Origin: Actinostola sp. cb2023
Lineage: Eukaryota > Cnidaria > Anthozoa > Actiniaria > Actinostolidae
Length of the DNA stretch: 64,000 bases
Direction: 5' to 3'
Assembly (NCBI GenBank): GCA_033675265.1
Contig: JAUJYZ010001566.1
Location: 95,001-159,000, forward strand
Notes under the pieces: model-generated
Databases searched by the model: none
Seen by the model: only the letters and a program-made list of their open reading frames with translations
What the model was told of the DNA's origin: nothing
In this document: positions 25,401-36,434 of the stretch, in pieces
Numbering within the stretch: the stretch's first letter is position 1
Layout of the letters: every line of letters starts with the position of its first letter
Position numbers and translations under genes: made by a program

Positions 25401-26283
25401 ATTTGGAAGTGAACTTTTGACTGGGTGAGAAATAGCTTCAATTGAAAATAATAATAATTCAGGACCCCCCTTTTTTTCTCTGCAAAAAAATTCAGGTCAC
25501 CCCAATGGGCTTGTGTCACCTGTCACGTGACTTTTTAAATTTTCACCGAAGGCAGACGAAAATATCATAACTTGAAAGAGCATACTAAAATTAGTAAAAG
25601 TTGAAAATTTGAAAAGAATCAAGCAAATAAGACAAAAGTTAAAGGCTTTCAAAGTTTCCCGCTTTGACAAGGATTTGTATGGGTTTTTCGTTTGGAGGGC
25701 AAGCGTTGCCTTCCAACATACATTCCCATACAAAAAAGGCAAAGTTTGAATGCCTGTAACTATTGCCCTATTTACTTACTTCTCTTCAAACTTTCCACTT
25801 TTACTAACTTTAGTATGCTCTTTCCAGTTATGGTATTTTCGTTTGTCTTCAGTGAAAATTTAAAAAGTCACGTGACAGGTGACACAAGCTCATTTCTCAC
25901 TCAGCCAACCCCATCCCCCTCCCTCCCCTCCTCCCTACCTCCCCTCTACCTCCCCGAAGAACATATTTATTATTATTATTATTATACTCTCTTGATCTTT
26001 TGCAGTTTTTTTGATACTCGTTGCTGTGTGCTTGTATGCTTCTCTATTTGAAATACAACTCAAAAAGAACGTTCTTCGCCAAGAAGACAGAGCTGTTGGA
26101 TTTGAGTCGACAGACCGCGCACGTCTTGACTACTCATTCTGGATTCTACTTGGAGCTGCTGGTGTTGTGTTGTTGAGCCCATTTGTGTTACTACTTAGCA
26201 AGATCCATTTAACGCACTACTTTCAAACGTCGTCTAAACCAAAGGAGCAACCTTCCACAGATCATGGCGTCATGTTGTACTAG
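13481..26283 (+). CDS. Clarin-like four-transmembrane protein
   Basis: Three exons, 13481-13718, 25053-25232 and 26006-26283, join in phase to encode 231 residues, close to human clarin-1. The start ATG at 13481 has a favourable aaaaaaATGGCG context. Four hydrophobic helices lie near residues 10-29, 92-113, 124-152 and 184-203. The first extracellular loop has KYWV (32-35) and HFGLF (57-61), corresponding to the clarin/claudin-superfamily W and GLF positions. Family-specific matches are CYNEFSKP followed by GSLGIF after helix 2, YSFWI at helix 4, and a C-terminal MLY resembling the clarin ending. Vertebrate clarins are tetraspan membrane proteins of hair cells and photoreceptors linked to Usher syndrome type 3; the role here is unknown. 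Intron 1 is 11.3 kb, mostly a 46-bp satellite. Tandem X-box motifs follow the stop. A more general PMP22/claudin-family protein is the alternative. Confidence 0.75.
14333..14562. mobile_element. MITE with about 45-bp imperfect inverted repeats
   Basis: The left arm tatacacctattttaaaaaa, then cgttgg and atctgaaatctgag, is mirrored by the right arm ctgtgacctaaa-side sequence ending aaataggtgtata. TA at both ends is compatible with a TA target duplication (Tc1/mariner-like), but the superfamily is not proven. It lies in clarin intron 1. Confidence 0.7.
14830..24690. repeat. 46-bp satellite, about 9.9 kb (around 214 copies)
   Basis: The unit is gataacagaatggccctgta, ttctgtagtttctcctgtaa, agctat. 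Most copies are identical over long runs. Rearranged, truncated or fused monomers concentrate around 16.9-19.2 kb and 19.5-20.7 kb, with a few near 21.7 and 23.2 kb. The array fills most of clarin intron 1 and shows no coding potential in any frame. The scrambled section could reflect real rearrangement or assembly error. Confidence 0.98.
24766..24906. repeat. (GGAC)n microsatellite
   Basis: About 34 tandem ggac tetramers follow gtcggtcggtcggac, about 75 bp after the 46-bp array ends. The open frame of TDGR repeats through it is a simple-repeat artefact. Confidence 0.98.
25306..25390. mobile_element. Short palindromic MITE with cgtaagcgac motif
   Basis: It starts tagttgaacctcccgtaagc and ends gcttacgagttcccaacta, so the ends are complementary. 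The interior repeats ggtcgcttacgag. It is related in style to the larger gtaagcggac element at 35073-35593 and lies in clarin intron 2. Confidence 0.65.
25422..25906. mobile_element. Foldback element with about 200-bp imperfect inverted arms
   Basis: The left arm (gggtgagaaatagctt, then gcttgtgtcacctgtcacgt, then gaaaatatcataacttg) is mirrored on the right (tatggtattttcgtttg, then cacgtgacaggtgacacaag, then catttctcactcagcc). Both strands encode the same peptide KSHVTGDTS, which confirms the symmetry but is not evidence of a gene. It lies in clarin intron 2. Confidence 0.75.
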
Positions 26284-26292
26284 CTAATACTT

Positions 26293-26405
26293 GTTGCTAT
26301 AGCAACCTGCTACACTTGTTGCTATAGCAACCTGCTTACACTTGTTGCTATAACAACCTGCTACTTGTTGCTATAACAACCTGCTACACTTGTTGCTATA
26401 GCAAC
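26293..26405. promoter_or_regulatory. Five tandem X-box (RFX-type) motifs
   Basis: Copies at 26293-26306, 26318-26331, 26344-26357, 26367-26380 and 26392-26405. Three are the perfect palindrome GTTGCTATAGCAAC and two are GTTGCTATAACAAC. All fit the published metazoan X-box consensus GTHNYYATRRNAAC bound by RFX factors. They begin 10 bp after the clarin-like stop codon, within a 23-26 bp tandem repeat. Function is inferred only from the motif; they may lie in the 3'UTR. Confidence 0.55.
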
Positions 26406-26689
26406 TGTATGTAGAACTCAACAGAAAGCAAAAAAAAATGCCACAATAGACCCCAAATAGAGGTAAACAAACAAAATGGCGGCTTCGTCGTCGCGTTTTG
26501 CTATTTCGAGTTTCTCGATGAATTATTAGATCAACTTGTTTCTGTCATTTTCTACTGACCTACTGGATGGTTTATGCTAACACAATTAGACTACTCGTTC
26601 TCGTTTTCTAGTCAACTTGACGCTATGCTCGCCTCGTTGACTATAATGCCTCATAGAAACCTCGAACTCGTAGTCCAATTCTTAAATAT
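26406..26689. other. Intergenic, no gene supported
   Basis: Contains an ATG at 26475 in good context (acaaaATGGCGG) with CpG-rich codons, but the frame stops after 17 codons with no plausible donor. It could be a relic first exon or chance. Confidence 0.4.
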
Positions 26690-28553
26690 CAATCACCAAA
26701 TATTACCTCTGCAAGGTTTAACACTCTCTTTATTTAAACCTAATATTACCTCTGCAAGGGTTAAATACTCTCTTTATATAAACCAAATATTACCTCTGCA
26801 AGGTTTAATACTCTCTTTATATAAACCAAATATTACCTCTGCAAGGTTTAATACTCTCTTTATATAAACCAAATATTACCTCTGCAAGGTTTAATACTCT
26901 CTTTATTTAAACCTAATATTACCTCTGCAAGGTTTAATACTCTCTAAACCAAATTTACCTCTATAAACCAAATATTACCTCTGCAAGGTTTAATACTCTC
27001 TTTATATAAACCAAATATTACCTCTGCAAGGTTTAATACTCTCTTTATATAAACCAAATATTACCTCTGCAAGGTTTAATACTCTCTTATATATAAACCA
27101 AATATTACCTCTGCAAGGTTTAATAATACTCTTTATATAAACCTAATATTACCTCTGCAAGGTTTAATACTCTCTTTATATAAACCAAATATTACCTCTG
27201 CAAGGTTTAATACTCTCTTTATATAAACCAAATATTACCTCTGCAAGGTTTAATACTCTCTTTATATAAACCAAATATTACCTCTGCAAGGTTTAATACT
27301 CTCTTTATATAAACCAAATATTACCTCTGCAAGGTTTATATAAACAAAATTACAAGGTTTAATACTCTCTTTATATAAACCTAATATTACCTCTGCAAGG
27401 TTTAATACTCTCTTTTTAATACCTCTGCTTTATACTCTCTTTAAACCTAATATTACCTCTGCAAGGTTTAATACTCTCTTTATATAAACCTAATATTACC
27501 TCTGCAAGGTTTAATACTCTCTTTATATATTAAGGTTTAATATTACCTCTGCAAGGTTTAATACTCTCTTTATATAAACCAAATATTACCTCTGCAAGGT
27601 TTAATACTCTCTTTATATAAACCAAATATTAAGGTTTAATACTCTCTTTATATAAACCAATACTCTCTTTATATAAACCTACCTGCAAGGTTTAATACTC
27701 TCTTTATATAAACCAAATATTACCTCTGCAAGGTTTAATACTCTCTTTATATAAACCAAATATTACCTCTGCAAGGTTTAATACTCTCTTTATATAAACC
27801 TTTATATAAACCAAATATTACCTCTGCAAGGTTTAATACTCTCTTTATATAAACCAAATATTACCTCTGCAAGGTTTAATACTCTCTTTATATAAACCAA
27901 ATATTACCTCTGCAAGGTTTAATACTCTCTTTATATAAACCTAATATTACCTCTGCAAGGTTTAATACTCTCTTTATATAAACCAAATATTACCTCTGCA
28001 AGGTTTAATATATACCTCTGCAAGGTTTAATACTCTCTTTATATAAACCAAATATTACCTCTGCAAGGTTTAATACTCTCTTTATATAAACCAAATATTA
28101 CCTCTGCAAGGTTTAATACTCTTTATTTAAACCTAATATTACCTCTGCCAGGTTTAATACTCTCTTTATATAAACCAAATATTACCTCTGCAAGGTTTAA
28201 TACTCTCTTTATATAAACCAAATATTACCTCTGCCAGGTTTAATACTCTCTTTATTTAAACCTAATATTACCTCTGCAAGGTTTAATACTCTCTTTATAT
28301 AAACCAAATATTACCTCTGCCAGGTTTAATACTCTCTTTATATAAACCTAATATTACCTCTGCAAGGTTTATATACCAAATATTACCTCTGCAAGGTTTA
28401 ATACTCTCTTTATATAAACCTAATATTACCTCTGCAAGGTTTAATACTCTCTTTATATAAACCAAATATTACCTCTGCAAGGTTTAATACTCTCTTTATA
28501 TAAACCAAATATTACCTCTGCAAGGTTTAATACTCTCTTTATATAAACCTAAT
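26690..28553. repeat. 43-bp satellite, about 43 copies
   Basis: The unit is tattacctctgcaaggttta, atactctctttatataaacc, aaa. Several units are truncated or fused, for example near 26945, 27345, 27415 and 27630. Confidence 0.97.
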
Positions 28554-28624
28554 CACACAGTCGTTCTCGCCTTGAAAATCATACAAGCTATGACCAAAAG
28601 GAATTCTGGGATCATCAAGCTTTT

Positions 28625-29866
28625 TATTGTCGGATCTTAGTTAAATATGCATCGACTGGCTCGTATGAACAAGAACAGCATTGAATTGATCTGCATATAC
28701 TATGGTGTATGAGCTTTTTATTGTAGGATCTTAGTTAAATATGCATGGACTGGCTCGTATGAACAAGAACAGCATTGAATTGATCTGCATATACTATGGT
28801 GTATGAGCTTTTTATTGTCGGATCTTAGTTAAATATGCATGGACTGGCTCGTATGAACAAGAACAGCATTGAATTGATCTGCATGTACTATGGTGTATGA
28901 GCTTTTTATTGTAGGATCTTAGTTAAAATGCATGGACTGGCTCGTATGAACAAGAACAGCATTGAATTGATCTGCATATACTATGGTGTATGAGCTTTTT
29001 ATTGTCGGATCTTAGTTAAATATGCATGGACTGGCTCGTATGAACAAGAACAGCATTGAATTGATCTGCATATACTATGGTGTATGAGCTTTTTATTGTC
29101 GGATCTTAGTTAAATATGCATGGACTGGCTCGTATGAACAAGAACAGCATTGAATTGATCTGCATATACTATGGTGTATGAGCCTTTTATTGTCGGATCT
29201 TAGTTAAATATGCATGGACTGGCTCGTATGAACAAGAACAGCATTGAATTGATCTGCATGTACTATGGTGTATGAGCTTTTTATTGTAGGATCTTAGTTA
29301 AATATGCATGGACTGGCTCGTATGAACAAGAACAGCATTGAATTGATCTGCATATACTATGGTGTATGAGCTTTTATTGTCGGATCTTAGTTAAATATGC
29401 ATGGACTGGCTCGTATGAACAAGAACAGCATTGAATTGATCTGCATATACTATGGTGTATGAGCCTTTTATTGTCGGATCTTAGTTAAATATGCATGGAC
29501 TGGCTCGTATGAACAAGAACAGCATTGAATTGATCTGCATGTACTATGGTGTATGAGCTTTTTATTGTAGGATCTTAGTTAAATATGCATGGACTGGCTC
29601 GTATGAACAAGAACAGCATTGAATTGATCTGCATATACTATGGTGTATGAGCCTTTTATTGTCGGATCTTAGTTAAATATGCATGGACTGGCTCGTATGA
29701 ACAAGAACAGCATTGAATTGATCTGCATGTACTATGGTGTATGAGCTTTTTATTGTAGGATCTTAGTTAAATATGCATGGACTGGCTCGTATGAACAAGA
29801 ACAGCATTGAATTGATCTGCATGTACTATGGTGTATGAGCTTTTTATTGTCGGATCTTAGTTAAAC
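28625..29866. repeat. 94-bp satellite, first block (about 13 copies)
   Basis: Units contain tgtcggatcttagttaaata, tgcatggactggctcgtatg, aacaagaacagcattgaatt and gatctgcatatactatggtg. Alternating gtcgg/gtagg and atatac/atgtac variants suggest amplification of multi-unit blocks. The array resumes at 31824 and 33032 after two insertions. Confidence 0.97.
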
Positions 29867-31823
29867 AAGACGCTCAATGAGCGTACACTCGGGCTTATGA
29901 AAAGGACAATGTCAGTTGCGTGAGGAGAGACCTGACAATGACTGACAGTTGCGTGACGAGGGAGACTATGTATATATGTCTGATGAAGGGCTATGTACGA
30001 TCTCGATTTACGAACATTGACCTTGCTCGCCTTAAATGCTTTGATGTAGTTTTGAAGTACGATTTTTACGATTCCTTTTCCTTCTGAATTTTTCAAACGT
30101 GGAATAAAATAAACATCCATCATGAGTTACTGAAAATAACTCGACTGGCTCGACTGTTTGCATGACTTCTGTACATATGTATAGCTTTCTGTCAATAGAT
30201 GGAGTTATACATCGTTGGTCATGAGTTTAATTATAAATACTCAAGGACATAACTGTACACGTACTATTACAACAAGGATCACACAACTGTCATCGTACGG
30301 AAAAGAACACGGAGATACCTACATTTTATCATGAAAACACTGTTTATTTTCAAAAGCTGCTTCTGTTAGATTTAAGATGTGACCTCAAATACGTTTAAAT
30401 ACGTACGACAGCGTACTCTTGAAGAGTCGGAGATCTTTATCTATGAGTCACCGACCGAAATAGTCTCCCTCGTCACTGAGCGTCTTCTTCTGTAATAGAT
30501 CCCTAAAATCTAAGGACGTTTTGATTTCGATTGTATTTTTGCATGCCGTTCACTGACCTGTTTTGAGCGTGGAAATTCTGTTCTAACAAGGATCACACAA
30601 CTGTAATCGTACTGAATTTTTCAAACGTGGAATAAAATAAACATCCATCGTGAGTCGACTGGCTCGATTGTTTGCATGACTTCTGTACATATAGCTTTCT
30701 GTCAATAGATGTAGTTACATCGCTGGTCGCGAGTTTAATTATAAACACTCGAGGACATACGACTGGACTGTACACGTACTATTACAATTAGCAACAAACA
30801 TGGCATAGCGAGGTCATGATAGTTTTTGAGTTCATTTCATTTACTTTTCAGTCTCGACTGGCTCAATTAGCAACAAACATGACAACATAGCGAGGTCTTG
30901 ATACTTTTTGAGTTCATTTCATTTGCTTTTCAATTCATTTTTTGATGTTCGTGGAACGACGTCGTACAACAGCCGATAAAACACGGGCTTTAAACACGCT
31001 CATTTCACAGACAAAAGCATACGCCGATTCGTGTGGGCCCACTCTGAAAGATGTCGTTTCATTTATAACACAAGACGCTCAATGAGCGTACACTCGGGCT
31101 TATGACAAGGACAATGTCAGTTGCGTGAGGAGAGACCTGACAATGACTGACAGTTGCGTGACGAGGGAGACTATGTATATACATGTATGTGTCGAGTTCA
31201 TTTGATTTGCCTTTGACTTTGAGTTCATTTGATTACCTTTTGACTTTGAGTTCAATTGATTTGATTTTGATGAGTTCGTGTAAAGGCCCCCTCTCTAGCT
31301 TCAGATCCCGAAACGTCGAGTTTGGAATCGAGTTCGGGTTCGAGTTACGGTTCGAACGTCGAATAAAACAAGGACATCTTCTTCAATACAATATCATTTC
31401 TCTGACGTCATGACAATCAGTGACAGTTGAGTGACGAGGGAGACCATGTGGCGGGTGAGTATGTACATGATACGTCTTGAGGTTGCATAGGTCAGATGGT
31501 TCTGATAACGCCCTCACGTTTGTTTTTGTTAAATATATTTTAAGCGAGCTTCTAGTCCTTCTACCACTTCTAGTCATTGAACGATGAACTAGAATCCTGA
31601 CCTTTAATAGCTTGAAGATCTACAGCTGCTTTCAAAACTAAGATTCAAATCTACTTGAGTCCTGTGTGTCGTTTGTTTTTTTCTTATCTGCTGAGTAATC
31701 TTGAAACTCGATACGATTAAATACGTCGCATACTTTCGTCATTCTTTGACCGGACTACGACGACGACGACTACCGAAAAACGCATTTTATAACTCGGGCT
31801 TCCTTCGGAAGTGCCCGAGTAAT
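29867..31823. mobile_element. Insertion of dispersed repeats into the 94-bp satellite
   Basis: The satellite stops at gatcttagttaaa and resumes at aatatgcatgggctgg. The insert begins caagacgctcaatgagcgta and contains inverted-orientation copies of the 10860-11661 family. It is itself internally duplicated: 29867-29985 recurs at 31072-31180, and 30090-30290 recurs at 30610-30780. The end near 31775-31823 carries cgcattttataactcgggct. No transposase is visible. Boundaries are set by the satellite. Confidence 0.7.
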
Positions 31824-32258
31824 ATGCATGGGCTGGCTCGTATGAACAAGAACAGCATTGAATTGATCTGCATGTACTATGGTGTATGAGCTTTTTATTG
31901 TCGGATCTTAGTTAAATATGCATGGACTGGCTCGTATGAACAAGAACAGCATTGAATTGATCTGCATATACTATGGTGTATGAGCTTTTTATTGTAGGAT
32001 CTTAGTTAAATATGCATGGACTGGCTCGTATGAACAAGAACAGCATTGAATTGATCTGCATGTACTATGGTGTATGAGCTTTTTATTGTAGGATCTTAGT
32101 TAAATATGCACGGACTGGCTCGTATGAACAAGAACAGCATTGAATTGATCTGCATATACTATGGTGTATGAGCTTTTTATTGTAGGATCTTAGTTAAATA
32201 TGCATGGACTGGCTCGTATGAACAAGAACAGCATTGAATTGATCTGCATGTACTATGC
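31824..32258. repeat. 94-bp satellite, second block
   Basis: Four and a half further units of the same 94-bp satellite, between the 29867-31823 insertion and the MULE-like element. Confidence 0.96.
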
Positions 32259-33031
32259 CATCCTCGGAAACCCAGGGGCTGTAGGGGGAGGGGGAGGGGA
32301 AAAGGAAAGGGGTCGGAAAACAGCCCCTGGGGACAAACTCTTACAGAACGAGTTCCAGAGAAGTTAATGAGATGTGCTCTGATTGGCCACAAAAATATTT
32401 TGTGGCCAATCAGCAAAGAGCGGTACGTTGCACGATGACAGATAGTGCGAAGACATCCGGTAGCCCGTTTTAACTTCAAAGTGCACGATTCCCATGTGGC
32501 AATATGTAGTCTAAATGCAGTCGTTTCCCTTCTTTCTGCATGTGATCCATAGTTTTCCCTGGCGCCGCTTTTGGGGAGTTTCTCTCTCGTTTCAAAACGA
32601 AGAGCACAAAAGGTTTCCATACAGGAACATTGGGGTCAACTTTCTCGTTAATGATCACGAAATCTTCAACATTTCTTTTTCTTCTTTTATCGAGAGATTC
32701 TTTGCCACAAACATGGAAGCAGTCATTAACAGCCTTTTTAGAGGTTTTCTGAACTTCTTCCATACAACCGGACGACAACAAGCGTAGAATAGAATAGAAT
32801 TTAGCGAGATCCATCAGTTTGTATTCATGTATAAACAATGGCTCAGTGATAACTTCAAAGTGATAATTGATTTGGATTGGCAGTTTTTGTTAACAGATCG
32901 TTAAATCATTTAATCCCATTAACCTTCTCTGGAACTCGTTCTGTAAGAGTATGTCCCCAGGGGCTGTTTTTCCCTCTTTCCCTTTCCTTTCCTTTCCCCT
33001 CCCCCCTACAGCCCCTGGGTTTCCGAGGATG
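32259..33031. mobile_element. MULE-like element, 773 bp, with 9-bp target duplication
   Basis: The ends catcctcggaaacccagggg and ccctgggtttccgaggatg are inverted. The repeats extend about 115 bp, through the block acagcccctggggaca and ctcttacagaacgagttcca. The sequence gtactatgc flanks it on both sides (32250-32258 and 33032-33040) and belongs to the 94-bp satellite, so the insertion is clear. A 9-bp duplication with long inverted repeats is typical of Mutator-like elements. The interior holds a short palindrome (ggccacaaaaatattttgtggcc) and a 120-codon minus-strand open frame that I do not recognise. No transposase is seen, so it is non-autonomous. Confidence 0.82.
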
Positions 33032-33095
33032 GTACTATGCATGGGTGTATGAGCTTTTTATTGTAGGATCTTAGTTAAATATGCATGGACTGGCT
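33032..33095. repeat. 94-bp satellite, final fragment
   Basis: The remainder of the interrupted satellite unit and the start of one more (gggtgtatgagctttttatt through atgcatggactggctc). The array ends here. Confidence 0.9.
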
Positions 33096-33276
33096 CATCT
33101 AAATCATCCTTGCAGTCTTCTTGAACCGGACACTAAGATAAAGTAATCCAACATAATGAGAATAATAATAATAATAACTAGACGCTTGGTTCAAGCGCTC
33201 ACTCGTGCCCTGGTGCAATTGAGTACTTGGGGTACACGGTATCTTTGTATTTGTTTTATTGAATGCTGTATTAGAT

Positions 33277-33347
33277 TAGCCTGCGTTTCAGCCGAACAAA
33301 CCCTCGTTTAGTCTAAACGAGGGTTTGTTCGGCTGAAACGCAGGCTA
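33277..33347. mobile_element. 71-nt palindromic hAT-like MITE
   Basis: Two perfect 35-nt arms (tagcctgcgtttcagccgaa and onward) are separated by one T at 33312. The 8-bp sequence tattagat flanks both sides (33269-33276 and 33348-33355). An 8-bp duplication with TAG-type ends fits the hAT superfamily. The element has no interior beyond its arms. Confidence 0.85.
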
Positions 33348-33829
33348 TATTAGATGTCTTCCCTTTCATACTATGTGGATGTTTTCTTGGTTTACATAGA
33401 CACCTTTTGTCTTCATCACTGTATAACTTACTTCCAAGATTGAATGTGTGAATATATTGATGGAATCTTGATGGTACATTTTTTGCAACGGTATTTTCTT
33501 TCGAGCCTCCTTATTTTTCTGCTTTTATATAAAGCACGTGTAAGCCGCCTCACTGGAATTCTGCTCGGTTCTCTATCACGAACTGCATGGTAGTTTAATG
33601 GTATTTGGTAGTTGTATCTACTATTACTACTAGTATAAACATCACATTCATAGTAGTTGTATTTTTAAAATACGGTTATAATAAATAAACTTTGCATATC
33701 GTGATCTACATGTTTTTATTGATATAAGCTTTTAAAAACTGTGAATCCTTCTCATCAGTATTGACAGATAATTCGCTTGCTTTCTCAAATATATCACAAT
33801 CATAACTGTTTAAGCTTATAAGTAGGTAG
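33348..33829. other. Intergenic, nothing recognised
   Basis: AT-rich sequence with a TATA-like run and a cagcacgtg-type word near 33535. I see no gene or repeat family. Confidence 0.4.
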
Positions 33830-36410
33830 GTAGCACACAGGCAGCCCAACCATTGCTTTTGAGGCTACTAAATAATTCAAAAATTTTTTTTTTTTGATGG
33901 GCTTCCTGTGGTAGAGCTCGCGCGCATTTATATATTGGGTTCCCTGTGCTGAGTAATGTCCTATGTTGGGCTTCCTGTGTGCCTCCTGCGGGATGCGCCC
34001 GCAGCAAATGTGTATATTTAAACAAGGTATGAAACTCCAGTCACGTGATGGCCTGATGTGCGGCGCAAGAGCGGCGCAAGTAGATGGTGCACTTTACCGT
34101 GAGCCGATTAGCCGAAGTCGTCGTACGCTACAGGCCCTTGGGGGGTACCCAGGGTGAAGTCGTTATGGCAGGGAGTGGAAGAGAAGTTCATATCAAGAAA
34201 GACTGATTTTTTCGGTGTAAACGTTGGGATTCTTTTCCCTATTCATGGTAAGTTTAGAAGTTCACAATTCATGTCAACTTTAAGTAAATCTAGAAGAAAT
34301 TCGACGGTTTTAAAGTAGTCCTTTTTCATTTTGAATGGTTGAGAAACTTTGGATGTGTTGTGCTCGACACGTGAGAAAGTTTTGCAGTTGAAAATAAACT
34401 GAACTAAAAGTACTTTTTGTCATGGTTTTTACGTAGTAATTGCTCTAAATGTTCTCTAATGAAAGGACTTGCCTATACTAGGGCAGAAGGGCTGCTTAAT
34501 ACTCCTCAACAAATCAGTTTTTTTTCTATAAATTATGACTGAGCAGTGAGCCATTTCAGTATTTGACAAGTGTGAACAAGGAACCTCTCTCAACTGACTG
34601 ATTTTACTTTATCTGTTTAAACATTACTAACTCTCTCATCTAGAAAGTGTTTGACATAATTTTGTACTTTACTTATAGTTCTTCTGACACAAGGGAACGC
34701 CAACAGCATAAACCATCTCAGTGTGAGCAAAATATAGACAGGCTCAACATCGAAGACGAAGGAGACATGAATGGCGATGGACTCGTGAAGCTGCCGTGAA
34801 CTAAAATATTAACAGTTGTTCGTTATTGTCATTGAAATAGCACGACACATTTAGCAAATATTAAAGTCTTACTATCATCTGAGAGAAACAGAGTAATTTT
34901 AACGGCGTATTTTTCGTAACCGGGAACGTAAGTAAGCTTCAGTATCGCTTCCAACTTCGATGTTTGCTATTCAATCAGTCATGATCAGTGATTCACAACT
35001 TGTCGCCTTTGTGTATAATATTTATCCATTGTTATTTAAAAGCTTATTTCCATGCTATTACTGATCAATATACAGTCAACTCTCCGCTAACGGACACTCT
35101 CGTAAGCGGACAGCTCTACTTACGGACGCCTTTTCAAATCCCCGTTTTACCTCCCAGTCAAACTCTGTATTTACACATTCCCGTAAGCGGACACTCTCTC
35201 GTAAGCGGACGCGGACACTTTTGAAAATGAAAATTGGATTTTTCTTTTGTTTACGCTCTCTCGTAAGCGGACACACCATATAATAATGGACTTTCGGCAA
35301 TGGAATTTGTCTTTAATTTGCAATAAATCAACAAAAATATGACCTTTTACAGAGCAACAGAACAGTGGGGATCGGTTTTGTCAAATCTCCATTTGTCCGC
35401 GGGGAAGCAAGGTGTACGGTTCAGTTGCTATTTTTCGCTAACGATTAAAACGTAATTAACTCTCCCGTAAGCGGACATCCACCCTATTTTTCTTTGGTGT
35501 CCGCTTACGGGAATAGTTCTCATAAGCGGACAGCTCTACTAACGGACACTTTTTTCAATTCCCGAGGGTGTCCGCTTACGAGAGAGTTGACTGTAGTAAA
35601 TAAATTGCACAGAAAGTAACGGCAAAACAGTGTGTAAAAAGCTAGTAAACTTATTGTTGAAATAAATAAGCTTACGTTGTTTGTCATTTTGTGTACAAGT
35701 ACTGATAGCAAATGTGTTGTGCAGTACTAAATATTGAGACTATTCAGCATATATAAAACACAATGCGTCAATTTTGAAGATTTTAATCGATAAAAATCAA
35801 AATACAAAACAAATACTTTACAGAAGTCAAAACAGAAAACAGATAAAGTATATTGTAGATGTTTTGACTCATGTTTAGTGAACATATCATGTTAAAACCT
35901 TGCCAAAAAGAGCATCGTTCAGATTTGCCGAGCGCTTGTCGATGCCTTCTCGAAGGTAAAATCCGACTACTTCACGGAAAAGTGCACCATCTACTTGCGC
36001 CGCACATCGGTCCATGACGCTCAAAATTTCAAAAATTAGTTTCTCAGCGTACGTTGAAGTTAGATGACTGACACTTACAAAGTGTTTCGAGAATACGGTA
36101 AAGTTTAGTTATTCGAAGAAGAAAAATTGAATTTTCACATCACATTGACAAAATTAGGGTCAAAAACGTATTTGTCACGTGACCGAGTTTCATATCTTGT
36201 TACAATATATTACAACTATACACATTTGCTGCGGGCGGATCCCGCAGGACGCACACAGGAAGCCCAACATAGGACATTACTCAGCACAGGGAACCCAATA
36301 TATAAATGCGCGCGCGCTCTACCACAGGAAGCCCATCAAAAAAAAATTTTTTTTGAATTATTTAGTAGCCTCAAAAGCAATGGTTGGGCTGCCTGTGGGT
36401 AGCACAGCAA
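33830..36410. mobile_element. Foldback element with about 300-450 bp arms built from a cctgtg motif
   Basis: The left arm (33830-34140) and right arm (about 35960-36410) are inverted copies. Both contain gggcttcctgtg, gggttccctgtgctgagtaa, cgggatgcgcccgcagc-type sequence, gtcacgtga and gtgcactttaccgtg/aagtgcaccatctac. The motif GGGYTYCCTGTG occurs four times per arm. A third, partial copy lies at 36540-36715 and a fourth, with flanking arm sequence, at 36780-37300. No transposase is visible. A separate MITE (35073-35593) sits inside. The boundaries are approximate. Confidence 0.7.
35073..35593. mobile_element. 521-bp MITE with TA duplication and gtaagcggac repeats
   Basis: It starts cagtcaactctccgctaacg and ends cgagagagttgactg, with TA immediately outside both ends. 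The interior carries repeated cgtaagcggacactctc and tccgcttacggga words in both orientations. A TA duplication with a CAGT terminus suggests the Tc1/mariner/pogo group. It lies nested between the arms of the 33830-36410 foldback element. Confidence 0.8.
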
Positions 36411-36434
36411 TAGCAAGCATAAACGTCATTTTGG

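Noticed and set aside
26475..26528. CpG-rich ATG in good context (MAASSSRF) as the start of a new gene
   Set aside because: The frame stops after 17 codons, with no donor or continuing conserved coding. The 43-bp satellite follows.
32476..32838. 120-codon minus-strand frame as a host gene
   Set aside because: It lies wholly inside a transposable element with clear ends and target duplication. I recognise no domain, so it is mentioned only as possible captured sequence.
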